Positions 53,652 through 61,964 of a stretch of 64,000 bases of DNA are shown here, piece by piece. Where the stretch lies: positions 1-64,000 of the forward strand of contig NZ_QRGR01000009.1 in assembly GCF_003367245.1 (NCBI RefSeq), in the 5' to 3' direction. This stretch comes from Pontibacter diazotrophicus (lineage in GTDB: Bacteria > Bacteroidota > Bacteroidia > Cytophagales > Hymenobacteraceae). The translations under genes and the position numbers were made by a program. The notes beneath the pieces are model-generated. The model saw only the letters and a program-made list of their open reading frames with translations, had not been told where the DNA came from and did no database searches. Each line of letters starts with the position of its first letter. Position 1 is the stretch's first letter.

Positions 53652-54446
53652 TTACTTTTTCAGCCGTTTGGCCACTTCTGGTAAAGCCGTTTGCATTTCC
53701 TCGGCCACCAAGTCGCTCACTCTAAATGCGCCATAAGCCGACAGGTGCGTGTCATCAGAGCGTCCTTCCGGCAGCGACTCATACTCGTTGGGCTCCAGGT
53801 GCAGGAACAGCGCCTTGGACTTTTCTTCGCCATAGCGAGACACCAGTTCTTTCGTGCGTTTCTCTAGGTCCAGCAGAGGGACATTCTGTTTCGCAGCCAT
53901 TTCCCTTACCACCTCCGGATACTTACCATGCGTATCGGTGAGTTCACCGTCTTCGAACTTTCTTCGCACAATAGGTGTGGCCAGCACCGGTATGGCACCT
54001 TTTGCCCGCGTCTCTGAGATGTAGCGCTCCAGGTTCTTGCGGTAGTCTGTTTCGGGTGCAGCGTAGCGTTTAGGGTCCTGGTCTTTCTGGTCGTTGTGGC
54101 CGAACTCGATGATGACGTAGTCGCCCTTTTTTAGCTTTTGTAGCACTTTGTCCCAGCGGCCTTCGTCGCGGAAGCTCTTGGTACTCCGCCCATTCACCGC
54201 ATGGTTCTCTACCTTTACGCCTTCCTGCAGGTAAAGCGGGAATACCTGTCCCCAACCTTTCTCCGGATTGCCTTTGCTGTAGGGTTTGTCTGCCAACGTA
54301 GAGTCTCCTATCAGGAAAATGGTGGTTTCTTTCTTCTGGATGTGGCTGAGCAGGGGGAGCATCAGGAGGACAAACAGCCCCCATCGTATCGCATTTTTAA
54401 AAAATATTAAACTCTTGGTCATCATATTGTACATAGCATTTATCAT
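53652..54446 (-). CDS. CE12-type rhamnogalacturonan acetylesterase (SGNH fold), second copy
   Basis: A 264-residue paralog of the preceding product with the same blocks: IFLIGDSTLADKPYSKGNP, NGRSTKSFRDEGRW, VIIEFGHNDQKDQDPKRY and DDTHLSAYGAFRVSDLV (Asp-x-x-His). The N-terminus has a hydrophobic export segment (GLFVLLMLPLLSHI); ATG codons at 54446 and 54425 are both possible. The two copies are clearly diverged, so they may act on different acetylation sites. Located 113 nt downstream of the PL10 lyase gene on the same strand. Confidence 0.92.
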   Translation of the reverse strand: MINAMYNMMTKSLIFFKNAIRWGLFVLLMLPLLSHIQKKETTIFLIGDSTLADKPYSKGNPEKGWGQVFPLYLQEGVKVENHAVNGRSTKSFRDEGRWDKVLQKLKKGDYVIIEFGHNDQKDQDPKRYAAPETDYRKNLERYISETRAKGAIPVLATPIVRRKFEDGELTDTHGKYPEVVREMAAKQNVPLLDLEKRTKELVSRYGEEKSKALFLHLEPNEYESLPEGRSDDTHLSAYGAFRVSDLVAEEMQTALPEVAKRLKK

Positions 54447-54559
54447 TCATTCAAGCGCTTTGCTTAAAAATATGTGCCGCCAGCGCTTTGGAGTTTTTAG
54501 GATCTACCGCTGCTGTTATCTCTGAGCGAAGGCAACCAGCGTAAATTTTTTCAGGCAAC

Positions 54560-55789
54560 TTATTTTTGTGTAGTCCCCCACTTCTGCTTCCAGTCAGGGT
54601 AATCTTTCTCCAGCAGCTCCTGCGGGGAACTGACGTACCAGCTATAGCCATTTCTTCGCTCCTCCTCTATCTCTGAAAGTTTGTCCCGCACAATTCCATC
54701 ACGGCCTACAAACATCGGCTTGTTTGTTCCTATCTCATAAAAACGGGCCCACAAGGGAGGTGCCGAGGGGTCTTTGACCACTACTGCATTATGGCCTCTT
54801 TTCATGGAAGGATCCTTTACCCTATCCACCCGGATTCCGGTTATCTTTACACGCTCCAGCCACGATACCGCTCCCTCCACGGCACGCACTATATCCGGGC
54901 TTGGGTTCTCTATTTCCATCAGGTACTTTACAATGCCCACGCTTTCACCACCGCTGACAGATCGTAACTCATAAGCACGGGCTTTCTGAGGAGTTAAGTC
55001 GTGGCGGTCGTGCTGTGCACACCATGCGGTTAGCCTGCCGTCTACTTTTATCTGTGTCTGCAGAATTACATGCAGGCCCTTTTCGATGGCTTTAGCTGCC
55101 AGATTTCTTCGTGCAGCGTCTACAAAGGTATAAGGCTCTTTTCTTTGAGCCACATCGCGTAACAGCTGCATCACTCCGATCATGGCCCCATCATTAAAAG
55201 TGATGTGCTCATAATATCCTTTTCGAATAGGATAGTATTGTGGCCATCCGCCATTTTCGTATTGGGCCTCCAACAAATAGTCCAGTCCCCGCAGAAAGCC
55301 TTTTTTGTATTTCTCCTGCCCCGTAGCCTCATACACCCTCGCCATGTATTCCAGCTGTGTGAAGGTGGCACCATTATCAATTGTTGCTACATCCTCCTTT
55401 TCTGCTTTGGATAGGAGCACTTCTTTCTCTTCCTCAGACAAAATTTTTGCCATATCCGTGTTCTTATGCCAGCCACCATTATTGCGCTGATACAAAAGGA
55501 GATTGTCGGCGATGCGGACAGCTTCAGAACCGGAATACCACTCCTGATTCTGCTGTAGTATGCCCCTGCCCCACCTGATAGACTCAGCAGTTTGAGCAGT
55601 CTGTGTTTGGCCGGTACAACTGGTAGAAGAGATGCAGCACAGCAGGAAAAACGCCAGTAGAACAACTGTGCGTTTTAGAGATTTGAGCTCACATTTTAAT
55701 AATCCATTAGATTTAATATCCACAATCAGTTGTCCCGGGCTTACTGGCTTAGAATAACTCCAATTCCTCCTACCGCGAGTCCTGTTCAT
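54560..55789 (-). CDS. PL10 family pectate lyase
   Basis: An approximately 409-residue exported lyase that cleaves demethylated homogalacturonan by beta-elimination. The PL10 body begins SIRWGRGILQQNQEWYSGSE and contains LLLYQRNNGGWHKNTDMAK, TIDNGATFTQLEYMARVY, ENGGWPQYYPIRKGYYEHIT and FNDGAMIGVMQLLRDV, then TAWCAQHDRHDLTPQKARAY with SVSGGESVGIVKYLM. The signal (LLAFFLLCCISSTSC, lipoprotein-like) starts about 40 residues in, after a basic stretch, which is unusual. The upstream ATG (55789) may be wrong; in-frame GTG/TTG codons near the signal are alternatives. The true start is unsettled. Confidence 0.9.
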   Translation of the reverse strand: MNRTRGRRNWSYSKPVSPGQLIVDIKSNGLLKCELKSLKRTVVLLAFFLLCCISSTSCTGQTQTAQTAESIRWGRGILQQNQEWYSGSEAVRIADNLLLYQRNNGGWHKNTDMAKILSEEEKEVLLSKAEKEDVATIDNGATFTQLEYMARVYEATGQEKYKKGFLRGLDYLLEAQYENGGWPQYYPIRKGYYEHITFNDGAMIGVMQLLRDVAQRKEPYTFVDAARRNLAAKAIEKGLHVILQTQIKVDGRLTAWCAQHDRHDLTPQKARAYELRSVSGGESVGIVKYLMEIENPSPDIVRAVEGAVSWLERVKITGIRVDRVKDPSMKRGHNAVVVKDPSAPPLWARFYEIGTNKPMFVGRDGIVRDKLSEIEEERRNGYSWYVSSPQELLEKDYPDWKQKWGTTQK

Positions 55790-55849
55790 AGTTTTTTATT
55801 ACAATTGCGTTAACTGATTGAGTAGTGGCAAAGGATTTATACAATTTAC

Positions 55850-55884
55850 AGAAAGCAGCTTATGCTAACCATGGGCTGCTTTCT
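55850..55884 (-). terminator. hairpin between GH28 and PL10 genes
   Basis: AGAAAGCAGC (55850-55859) pairs with GCTGCTTTCT (55875-55884). On the minus strand it lies 11 nt after the GH28 stop. No strong T run, so it may stabilise an upstream transcript end rather than stop transcription. Confidence 0.6.
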
Positions 55885-55894
55885 GCTTCATATA

Positions 55895-57682
55895 CTATTG
55901 CTCCATGGTGAGTGCCGTGTTGTTCAGGTCTTTGCCTTTGGATACCTGCTGTGAAGCGTTTTTGAAGTCTTTGCTTTCGAGCTTCACGTTCTTTGTCAGC
56001 GGCCCCATTACCTTTACCACAGGTCCCTGTTTCTCGTCATAAGACAAACCCTTCACATCGATATTCTTGCTGTTGTAGATGGTCAGCGCAGGACCACTTT
56101 CCGTTATCACTTTCACGTTCTTTAGGTTGATACCATCAGTGTCTACCGCCGTGATGCCTTTCTTCGCCTTCAGCACCGCATTCTCAATGTTTACATTTTG
56201 CAGGTTCATCTCGGGCAGGCCCTGTAATGCTACTGCCTGCTCTGCTCCGGCTACTCTGATGTTTTTCATGTAGATGTCCTTGAAAGAAGGTGTCTCTTCC
56301 GTAACGGGCACCAGTTTTTCTACTCTTGCTTCTGTGTCTGCGCTCTGGTCTTCTTCCAGTACAGGCGAGTTGCCACCATAAAACAGGTTAAAGCTGATGG
56401 CCTGTGTTGGGATATCAATCATGTCGATGTTGGAGATGTAGATGTTCTCTACCACCCCGCCTCTGCCGCGCGTGCTCTTAAAGCGCAGGCCGATGTCCGT
56501 ACCCATAAACGTACAGTTGGAAACGTGCACGTTCTTTACGCCACCAGACATCTCGCTGCCTACCACAAAGCCACCGTGGCCGTGGTATACCGTGTTTTTC
56601 TTCACAATCACATTTTCAGTGGCCATGCCTCTTTTGCGACCGTCCTCATCTTTACCGGATTTGATACAGATGGCATCGTCGCCCACATCGAAGGTATTGT
56701 TATGGATAACGGCATTCTTACACGACTCCAGATCCAAACCGTCGCCGTTCTGGGAGTACCAGGGGTTGCGCACGTTCAGGTTACGGATGGTAACATCCTC
56801 GCTCATGAGCGGGTGCAGGTTCCAGGCAGGTGAGTTCTGGAAAGTAGGTCCGTCCAGCATCACTTTTTTACACTCAATCAGGCTTACCATTACTGGGCGC
56901 AGGAAGTCCCTTACGGCCTCGTACTGCTCTTTTGTTTTCAGGTGTGTGGGCACGTTGAAATTACTGCCCGGTGTATCCCCTTTCATGGAATTTGCAGAAG
57001 GGTACCACATCTTGCCGTCTTCGGTCACCACGCCACCTGATTTTACCAGGTTCTTCCATTGGGCATCAGTCATTTTGCTTTTCTTTACTGGCCGCCAGGC
57101 ATCGCCGGAGCCGTCGAAAGTACCTTTGCCCGTAATGGCGATATTCTCCACCCCTCTTGCCGAAATCGGTGACTGGCACCGGTAGGTCTCTAAACCCTCA
57201 AAGCTGGTTTGAACAAGTGGATAATCATTGAAGTCTTCGCTGAAAATGACCATGGCCCCTTCCTCGGCATGCAGGTTGATATTGCTCTGCAGTACAATTG
57301 GACCTGTCAGCCACATACCACGCGGTATTACAACTTTGCCACCACCTTTCGCTGAAACATCGGCAATGGCTTTCTCAAACGCCTGCGTGTTCTTCACAAG
57401 TCCGTCGCCTACGGCACCAAAGTCTGCGATGCTGACACTGTAGTTCGGGAATGTTGGCTCCTGTACCCGCGGCATGTCAAACTCAATGCCTTCGTATAAA
57501 TCTGCAGCCGTACTAGTGGTTGCATTTGCTGCGGTTGTAGCTGTGCCTGTTGTAGCAGCAGCTGTTGCAGCTGTTGCTGTGTTTGCCTGAGCAGTTGGCT
57601 GGCGCTGGCAGGAGAACTGGAGTGCACCAGTCAGCCCTATCAGCAGTAACAGCCGGTTTACGGATATCTTCTTTGTATTCAT
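55895..57682 (-). CDS. GH28 family galacturonan/rhamnogalacturonan hydrolase, long form
   Basis: A 595-residue exported beta-helix enzyme. A lipoprotein signal (LQFSC) is followed by an extended Ala/Thr-rich linker (TATAATAAATTGTATTAANA), then the GH28 domain: YSVSIADFGAVGDGLVKNTQ, PIVLQSNINLHAEEGAMVIF, NGDGLDLESCKNAVIHNNTF, VGDDAICIKSGKDEDG (catalytic Asps), GHGGFVVGSEMSGGV and RFKSTRGRGGVV. A longer C-terminal beta-helix extension than the other GH28 may aid substrate grip. The frame is open to 57745, but the ATG at 57682 starts the signal. It follows GH43 by 11 nt in one operon. Confidence 0.94.
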   Translation of the reverse strand: MNTKKISVNRLLLLIGLTGALQFSCQRQPTAQANTATAATAAATTGTATTAANATTSTAADLYEGIEFDMPRVQEPTFPNYSVSIADFGAVGDGLVKNTQAFEKAIADVSAKGGGKVVIPRGMWLTGPIVLQSNINLHAEEGAMVIFSEDFNDYPLVQTSFEGLETYRCQSPISARGVENIAITGKGTFDGSGDAWRPVKKSKMTDAQWKNLVKSGGVVTEDGKMWYPSANSMKGDTPGSNFNVPTHLKTKEQYEAVRDFLRPVMVSLIECKKVMLDGPTFQNSPAWNLHPLMSEDVTIRNLNVRNPWYSQNGDGLDLESCKNAVIHNNTFDVGDDAICIKSGKDEDGRKRGMATENVIVKKNTVYHGHGGFVVGSEMSGGVKNVHVSNCTFMGTDIGLRFKSTRGRGGVVENIYISNIDMIDIPTQAISFNLFYGGNSPVLEEDQSADTEARVEKLVPVTEETPSFKDIYMKNIRVAGAEQAVALQGLPEMNLQNVNIENAVLKAKKGITAVDTDGINLKNVKVITESGPALTIYNSKNIDVKGLSYDEKQGPVVKVMGPLTKNVKLESKDFKNASQQVSKGKDLNNTALTMEQ

Positions 57683-57693
57683 ATGCTTTGTAT

Positions 57694-59412
57694 TTATTTC
57701 TTGCTTTGGAAAGTGGAGGATGTATTTGGTGTGATCCTGAACCAATCGTAATCGGCATAGCCGGCATCATTTATTTTATCTTCTCTGGTGGCAAAGATGC
57801 CGACTTTGGCCCCAATCCAACGGCCTGGAACAGCAGTAAAGGCGTTGCCTACTTTTTTGAAATCATTCCCGTTTTCGCTGTAACTGAACTGGCACAGGGC
57901 ACCTTTATCTATCTCTACCCGGAGGTATGCTTCGTTGCCGTTCAGTTTGTCCAGCAACTGCTCGCTTTCAGGCGTACTTTTGTGTGCATCGTCTACAGTA
58001 TTAAAGGCTAAGTATATACCATCCTTCTTGCTTACAAGTGAAAGGTGAGCGTAATCTTCACCCATTACAATCAGGCCAGTGCGCTCGTTCTGAAGTTTTG
58101 GATTGGGGGAGAATTTCAGCTTGGTAGTGGCGGTGAAGGTTTCTGCCGGAAACTTCTGCAGTAGCAGGTTCGGCACATCCCAGAAGTTTTTATAATCTTC
58201 CGGGAGCTGGTCTGTAAACAACCGCAACGCTCCTTTGCTTCCTGTTGCAAAAGCCCAGGTTGCTTTTGGGTTTGCATGCCACTGCCACTGCAGGCCAAGC
58301 CCGTTTCCCTCAAACTCATCCGACTCCTGTGGCGTCACGACAGGATAAGTCTTGCCGACATCAGGTTTCTTATAGGACATCACGGGTTCGCCTTTGCCAT
58401 CGCCGTCTTTGTCCACGCCAATTACCGGCCAGTCGTTCACCCACTTCATTGGCTGCAGGTGCACAATACGCCCGTAAGCCTCCACATCCTGGAAATGGAA
58501 GAACCAGTCTTCGCCTGAAGGGGTATTTACCCAGGCGCCTTGGTGCGGGCCATTGATGCTGGTGTTGCCCTGGTCCATCACGATTTTTTCCTCATATGGA
58601 CCAAACACGTTTTTGGAGCGCAGCACCAGCTGCCAACCCGTGGACACGCCGCCTGCAGGGGCAAAAATATAGTAGTACCCGTTGTGCTTGTAAAACTTAG
58701 GCCCTTCCACCGTTGGGTGCTCGTCGTGGCCGTCAAACACCATCACCCCATCATCCAGCAGTTTCGTGCCATCCGGGCTCATTTTATTTACCACCAGTAT
58801 GCTTTTAATACCTGCGCGACTGCCTGCATAGGCATGCACGAGGTAGGCGTTGCCATCCTCATCCCACAGCGGGCAGGAGTCAATGAGGCCTTTTCCTGCC
58901 TGCACCAGCACCGGTTCCTCCCACTGCCCCGCCGGGTCTTTGGTCTTTACCATATAAATGCCGTAGTCAGGGTCGCCCCAGTAAATGTAGAATTCCCCAT
59001 TATGGTGCCGGATAGCAGGTGCCCATACGCCGTTGCCATGCTGCGGCTTCGCAAAATGTTCGATGGGTGTGTTATAGTCCAGGGCATAGCCAATGATGTT
59101 CCAGTTCACCATGTCTTTGGAGTGCAAAATCTGCAAACCAGGGGCAACATTGAAGCTGGAGGAAGTCATGTAATAGTCATCGCCTACGCGGCACACATCC
59201 GGGTCAGAATAATCGGCGTGAATGATAGGGTTATTGTAGGTACCATCTCCCTGATCTGCCACCCATACCTTTGAAACCTCTGTGGCAGTTTGAGTGGAGG
59301 TAGCTGCCGTTGTGTTTTCGGTTGTCTTGCTTTGAGTTACGCCCTGCGAGCAGGAATAACTCCAACAGGAAATTGCCAGGCTGGCATATAAAAAGAAGCG
59401 GTTGTGCATCAT
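57694..59412 (-). CDS. GH43 family arabinofuranosidase/xylosidase
   Basis: A 572-residue exported enzyme with an N-terminal signal (FFLYASLAISCWSYSC, lipoprotein-like). The five-bladed propeller has NPIIHADYSDPDVCRVGDDY (general base Asp), GVWAPAIRHHNGEFYIYWGD, GLIDSCPLWDEDGNAYLVHA (pKa-modulating Asp) and EHPTVEGPKFYKHNGYYYIF (acid Glu). A C-terminal concanavalin-like domain of about 200 residues follows (QWQWHANPKATWAFATGSKG). This architecture is that of GH43 enzymes on arabinose or galactose side chains of RG-I, or xylan. Start choice: ATG 59412 (MMHNRFF) instead of the frame's 59463; another ATG at 59442 is possible. Confidence 0.92.
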   Translation of the reverse strand: MMHNRFFLYASLAISCWSYSCSQGVTQSKTTENTTAATSTQTATEVSKVWVADQGDGTYNNPIIHADYSDPDVCRVGDDYYMTSSSFNVAPGLQILHSKDMVNWNIIGYALDYNTPIEHFAKPQHGNGVWAPAIRHHNGEFYIYWGDPDYGIYMVKTKDPAGQWEEPVLVQAGKGLIDSCPLWDEDGNAYLVHAYAGSRAGIKSILVVNKMSPDGTKLLDDGVMVFDGHDEHPTVEGPKFYKHNGYYYIFAPAGGVSTGWQLVLRSKNVFGPYEEKIVMDQGNTSINGPHQGAWVNTPSGEDWFFHFQDVEAYGRIVHLQPMKWVNDWPVIGVDKDGDGKGEPVMSYKKPDVGKTYPVVTPQESDEFEGNGLGLQWQWHANPKATWAFATGSKGALRLFTDQLPEDYKNFWDVPNLLLQKFPAETFTATTKLKFSPNPKLQNERTGLIVMGEDYAHLSLVSKKDGIYLAFNTVDDAHKSTPESEQLLDKLNGNEAYLRVEIDKGALCQFSYSENGNDFKKVGNAFTAVPGRWIGAKVGIFATREDKINDAGYADYDWFRITPNTSSTFQSKK

Positions 59413-59477
59413 GGTGAAACTGTTTATGCGGTTTTCATTCATACTGTACTGGCCCCTGCGCAAAAGCTGGCGCTCTA

Positions 59478-60464
59478 CTATTTACTGGCTGAAGCTGTTG
59501 GCTTACCCGGCACCCAATCACCAAAAATCTTCTCCAGGGTATAATTTTCGGCTTGTTCTTTTGAGAGCTGATGCGACCAATTCACACGTTTGGCTGCATT
59601 GGCACCCGGACCTTTCGAGTTATACTCCGCGTAGAAAGATGTCTTTTCAGCATCCGGCTTATTCCAGTTGTGCCAGCCTTCCGACTTGATATGGTTGCCC
59701 ATGTAGGTGTTGATAAAAACGGATTTGGCATAGGGCCTCCAGGGCCTGCCCAGGTAATAGGAGTTGGCAGGCGCATTGCCTGTGAGGCGGCAGTTCAGGA
59801 ACACGAAGCCGTAGGGTGTTTCTTCTAAAGTAGAGGCCGCCGTTATATAGCTTCCTCCCTCCTTGCTGAAAATCTCACAGTCTTCGAACACAGCAGTAGA
59901 CCAGCCGAAAATAAAGTCAGTGGTGCCTTCTATGTAGCAGTTCTTATAATATTGGCGGCTCTTTTCGCCATGCGGGTAGAGTGTATCCTGGTAGCCTAGA
60001 AAGCGGCAGTTGGAAAACATCACTTTATCCCCGTCCACGCGCACCGCCACAGCCTGCCCTACTGGTCCGGCTGAATTCTCGAAGGTGATGTTTTCGGCTG
60101 AGAAATCATCTCCAAAAACATAGAAACTGGTGGAACCGGTAGTGCCCATCTCTTCGCCAAAGCGGTTCTTCTTCGCCGCATAGTCGTCATGCGTCAGAAT
60201 GGTTTTCTGCACGTCTTCCCCCACAAACTTCACAGCGGTTTTAGAAGGCGGCAGTACCAGCTTCTCTTTATAGACCCCGTTTTTGATGTGAATCGTAGTT
60301 TGGTTCTTTCTGAAATCAGGTACCGCGTTAATGGCCTCCTGCACTGTTAAGAAATCACCGCTTCCGTCTTTGGCCACCACAAAATCATGCTTTTGCGCCT
60401 GCACATGGTTTAGCACCAGGCAGAGCAGGAAGGCAAGGAAGTAAGCGTGTTTTTTTATGGTCAT
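59478..60464 (-). CDS. CE8 pectin methylesterase
   Basis: A 328-residue exported beta-helix enzyme that demethylates galacturonan, preparing it for PL10 and GH28. The signal peptide ends LNHVQAQ. Pectinesterase landmarks: DFVVAKDGSGDFLTVQEAIN, IHIKNGVYKEKLVLPPSK, AVAVRVDGDKVMFSNCRFLG, YQDTLYPHGEKSRQYYKNCY (Gln and Asp region), IEGTTDFIFGWSTAVFEDCE (catalytic Asp) and YYLGRPWRPYAKSVFINTYM (Arg). The gene is separated from GH105 by a GC-rich palindrome and from GH43 by 65 nt. Confidence 0.95.
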   Translation of the reverse strand: MTIKKHAYFLAFLLCLVLNHVQAQKHDFVVAKDGSGDFLTVQEAINAVPDFRKNQTTIHIKNGVYKEKLVLPPSKTAVKFVGEDVQKTILTHDDYAAKKNRFGEEMGTTGSTSFYVFGDDFSAENITFENSAGPVGQAVAVRVDGDKVMFSNCRFLGYQDTLYPHGEKSRQYYKNCYIEGTTDFIFGWSTAVFEDCEIFSKEGGSYITAASTLEETPYGFVFLNCRLTGNAPANSYYLGRPWRPYAKSVFINTYMGNHIKSEGWHNWNKPDAEKTSFYAEYNSKGPGANAAKRVNWSHQLSKEQAENYTLEKIFGDWVPGKPTASASK

Positions 60465-60526
60465 GGTGTCTTGGTTTTATAAACTCGTTTGCGGAATGAT
60501 ATCAAAGAGTGCGTTGAAACATCTTT

Positions 60527-60602
60527 ACCCGCCCCTGCCCCTCCCAGGAGGGGAATTTTCCTTATGTGTGTAATTCCCCTCCTGGGAGGGGCAGGGGTGG
60601 GT
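60527..60602. repeat. GC-rich inverted repeat (REP-like) between CE8 and GH105 genes
   Basis: ACCCGCCCCTGCCCCTCCCA and the rest of a 30-base left arm (60527-60556) pair with the right arm at 60572-60602, with one mismatch, around an AT-rich 15-base loop. A decayed half-copy appears near 2991. It splits the otherwise compact pectin operon and may affect readthrough to CE8. Confidence 0.85.
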
Positions 60603-60621
60603 TCATTCAAATGCTTTTGCG

Positions 60622-61860
60622 TTATTTAGATGCCGTTTTATTCAGTTCTTCGAACTCAAGCGAGGCCATGATAAAAGGAGCCACTGCCTTTGGATCGTTA
60701 TTGCGGCGCTCTTCGTTGATGTAGTATTCATAAGTACCATCACGATAAGGATTACCGCCCAGGCCGGCCACCGCACACACGTTGGTGATGCTGATGGAGC
60801 CATCGGCATTCTTTTCTATGAAATTGTTCAGGATACCAGTATATGCCTTTTCAGCGTGCTGCATGTACTGCTGGTCGATATGGCCTTTCTTAGCAGCTTT
60901 CACCAGGAAATAAGTAAACATGCTGGAAGCAGAAGCCTCCAGGTAATTGCCCTCTTTGCCGCCCATGTCCACCACCTGCCACCAAAGGCCTGTGTCCTTG
61001 TCCTGGTACTGTGTAAGAGCATTGGCCATTTTCTGCGTAATCTGCAGCACCTCGTTTCTCCTTGGATGATTTTCCGGGAGGTAATCCAGCACATCCACTA
61101 GCGCCATGGCATACCAACCCATCGCGCGGCCCCATACATTCGGTGATTTACCTGTCTCCGGATCGGCCCACTTCTGCTCACGGCTCTCGTCCCAGCCGTG
61201 GTGCCAGAGCCCTTTCTCGCTGTTCCAGGTGTACTTGTCTACCAGGCTGATTTGCTTCGTTACCTCATCAAACAGCGCAGGCTCGTTGAACTCCACCCCA
61301 TACTGTGCCAGGAAGGGAGAAGCCATGTACAAACCATCGAGCCACATCTGGTGCGGGTATATTTTCTTGTGCCAGAAGCCACCTTCGGATGTCCGCGGGT
61401 GCGTGCGCATCTGGTCGCGTAGTTCCTCTAAAGCCAGTTTATATTTCTCGTCGCCTGTCTCCTTGTACAGCTCCATCAGGAACTTACCAGGGTTTACACG
61501 ATCGATGTTATAGTCTGTTTTTTTATAGGTCATGATGGTCCCGTCTTCGCTGATCATGGTGTCGGCGAAGGCCTGGATGTAGTTCAGGTACTTTTCATCC
61601 CCGGTTTTGTCATAGACCCTTTCAATAGCGCTGGCGAACAGCCCTTGGGTATAGTCCCATTTCGGCTTCTCCTTGAAATCAATCATCCAGCCTTCCGGAT
61701 TGCGCTTGATGTCGGAGTCGGCCATCCAGACGGAGTAAGGTTTATCTGTAGACTGAGGCTGCTGTTCCTGCTCTGTAGCAAGTTCTGCCGCAGGCTTGCC
61801 CTGCTGGCAGGCTACAGCCAGCAACAGCAGAATGGGGAAAGTAAATTTGATAAACGTCAT
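60622..61860 (-). CDS. GH105 unsaturated rhamnogalacturonyl/glucuronyl hydrolase
   Basis: A 412-residue exported enzyme with a lipoprotein signal (LLLLAVAC) that removes 4,5-unsaturated uronic acids from lyase products. The (alpha/alpha)6 barrel shows WDYTQGLFASAIERVYDKTG, HPRTSEGGFWHKKIYPHQMW, LDGLYMASPFLAQYG (catalytic Asp), WGRAMGWYAMALVDVLDYLP and DTGLWWQVVDMGG. It fits downstream of the PL10 lyase in the pathway. An ATG at 61881 also exists; 61860, preceded by GAGAAGAAA, was preferred. The gap to the SusD gene upstream is 104 nt and contains a hairpin. Confidence 0.93.
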   Translation of the reverse strand: MTFIKFTFPILLLLAVACQQGKPAAELATEQEQQPQSTDKPYSVWMADSDIKRNPEGWMIDFKEKPKWDYTQGLFASAIERVYDKTGDEKYLNYIQAFADTMISEDGTIMTYKKTDYNIDRVNPGKFLMELYKETGDEKYKLALEELRDQMRTHPRTSEGGFWHKKIYPHQMWLDGLYMASPFLAQYGVEFNEPALFDEVTKQISLVDKYTWNSEKGLWHHGWDESREQKWADPETGKSPNVWGRAMGWYAMALVDVLDYLPENHPRRNEVLQITQKMANALTQYQDKDTGLWWQVVDMGGKEGNYLEASASSMFTYFLVKAAKKGHIDQQYMQHAEKAYTGILNNFIEKNADGSISITNVCAVAGLGGNPYRDGTYEYYINEERRNNDPKAVAPFIMASLEFEELNKTASK

Positions 61861-61923
61861 TTTCTTCTCGTCTTTAATCATGCTGACAGTTTCAGTTCGT
61901 TTTGGCTTATAACTTATGGATTA

Positions 61924-61957
61924 AGCAGCGGGAAACAAAGTTTTGCCTCCCGCTGCT
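61924..61957 (-). promoter_or_regulatory. stem-loop just downstream of susD
   Basis: AGCAGCGGG (61924-61932) pairs with CCCGCTGCT (61949-61957). On the minus strand it begins 8 nt after the SusD stop and lacks a T tract. In Bacteroidota utilisation loci such hairpins often sit between susCD and the enzyme genes and lower expression of the latter relative to susCD; that role is inferred. Confidence 0.6.
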
Positions 61958-61964
61958 GCCCTTA

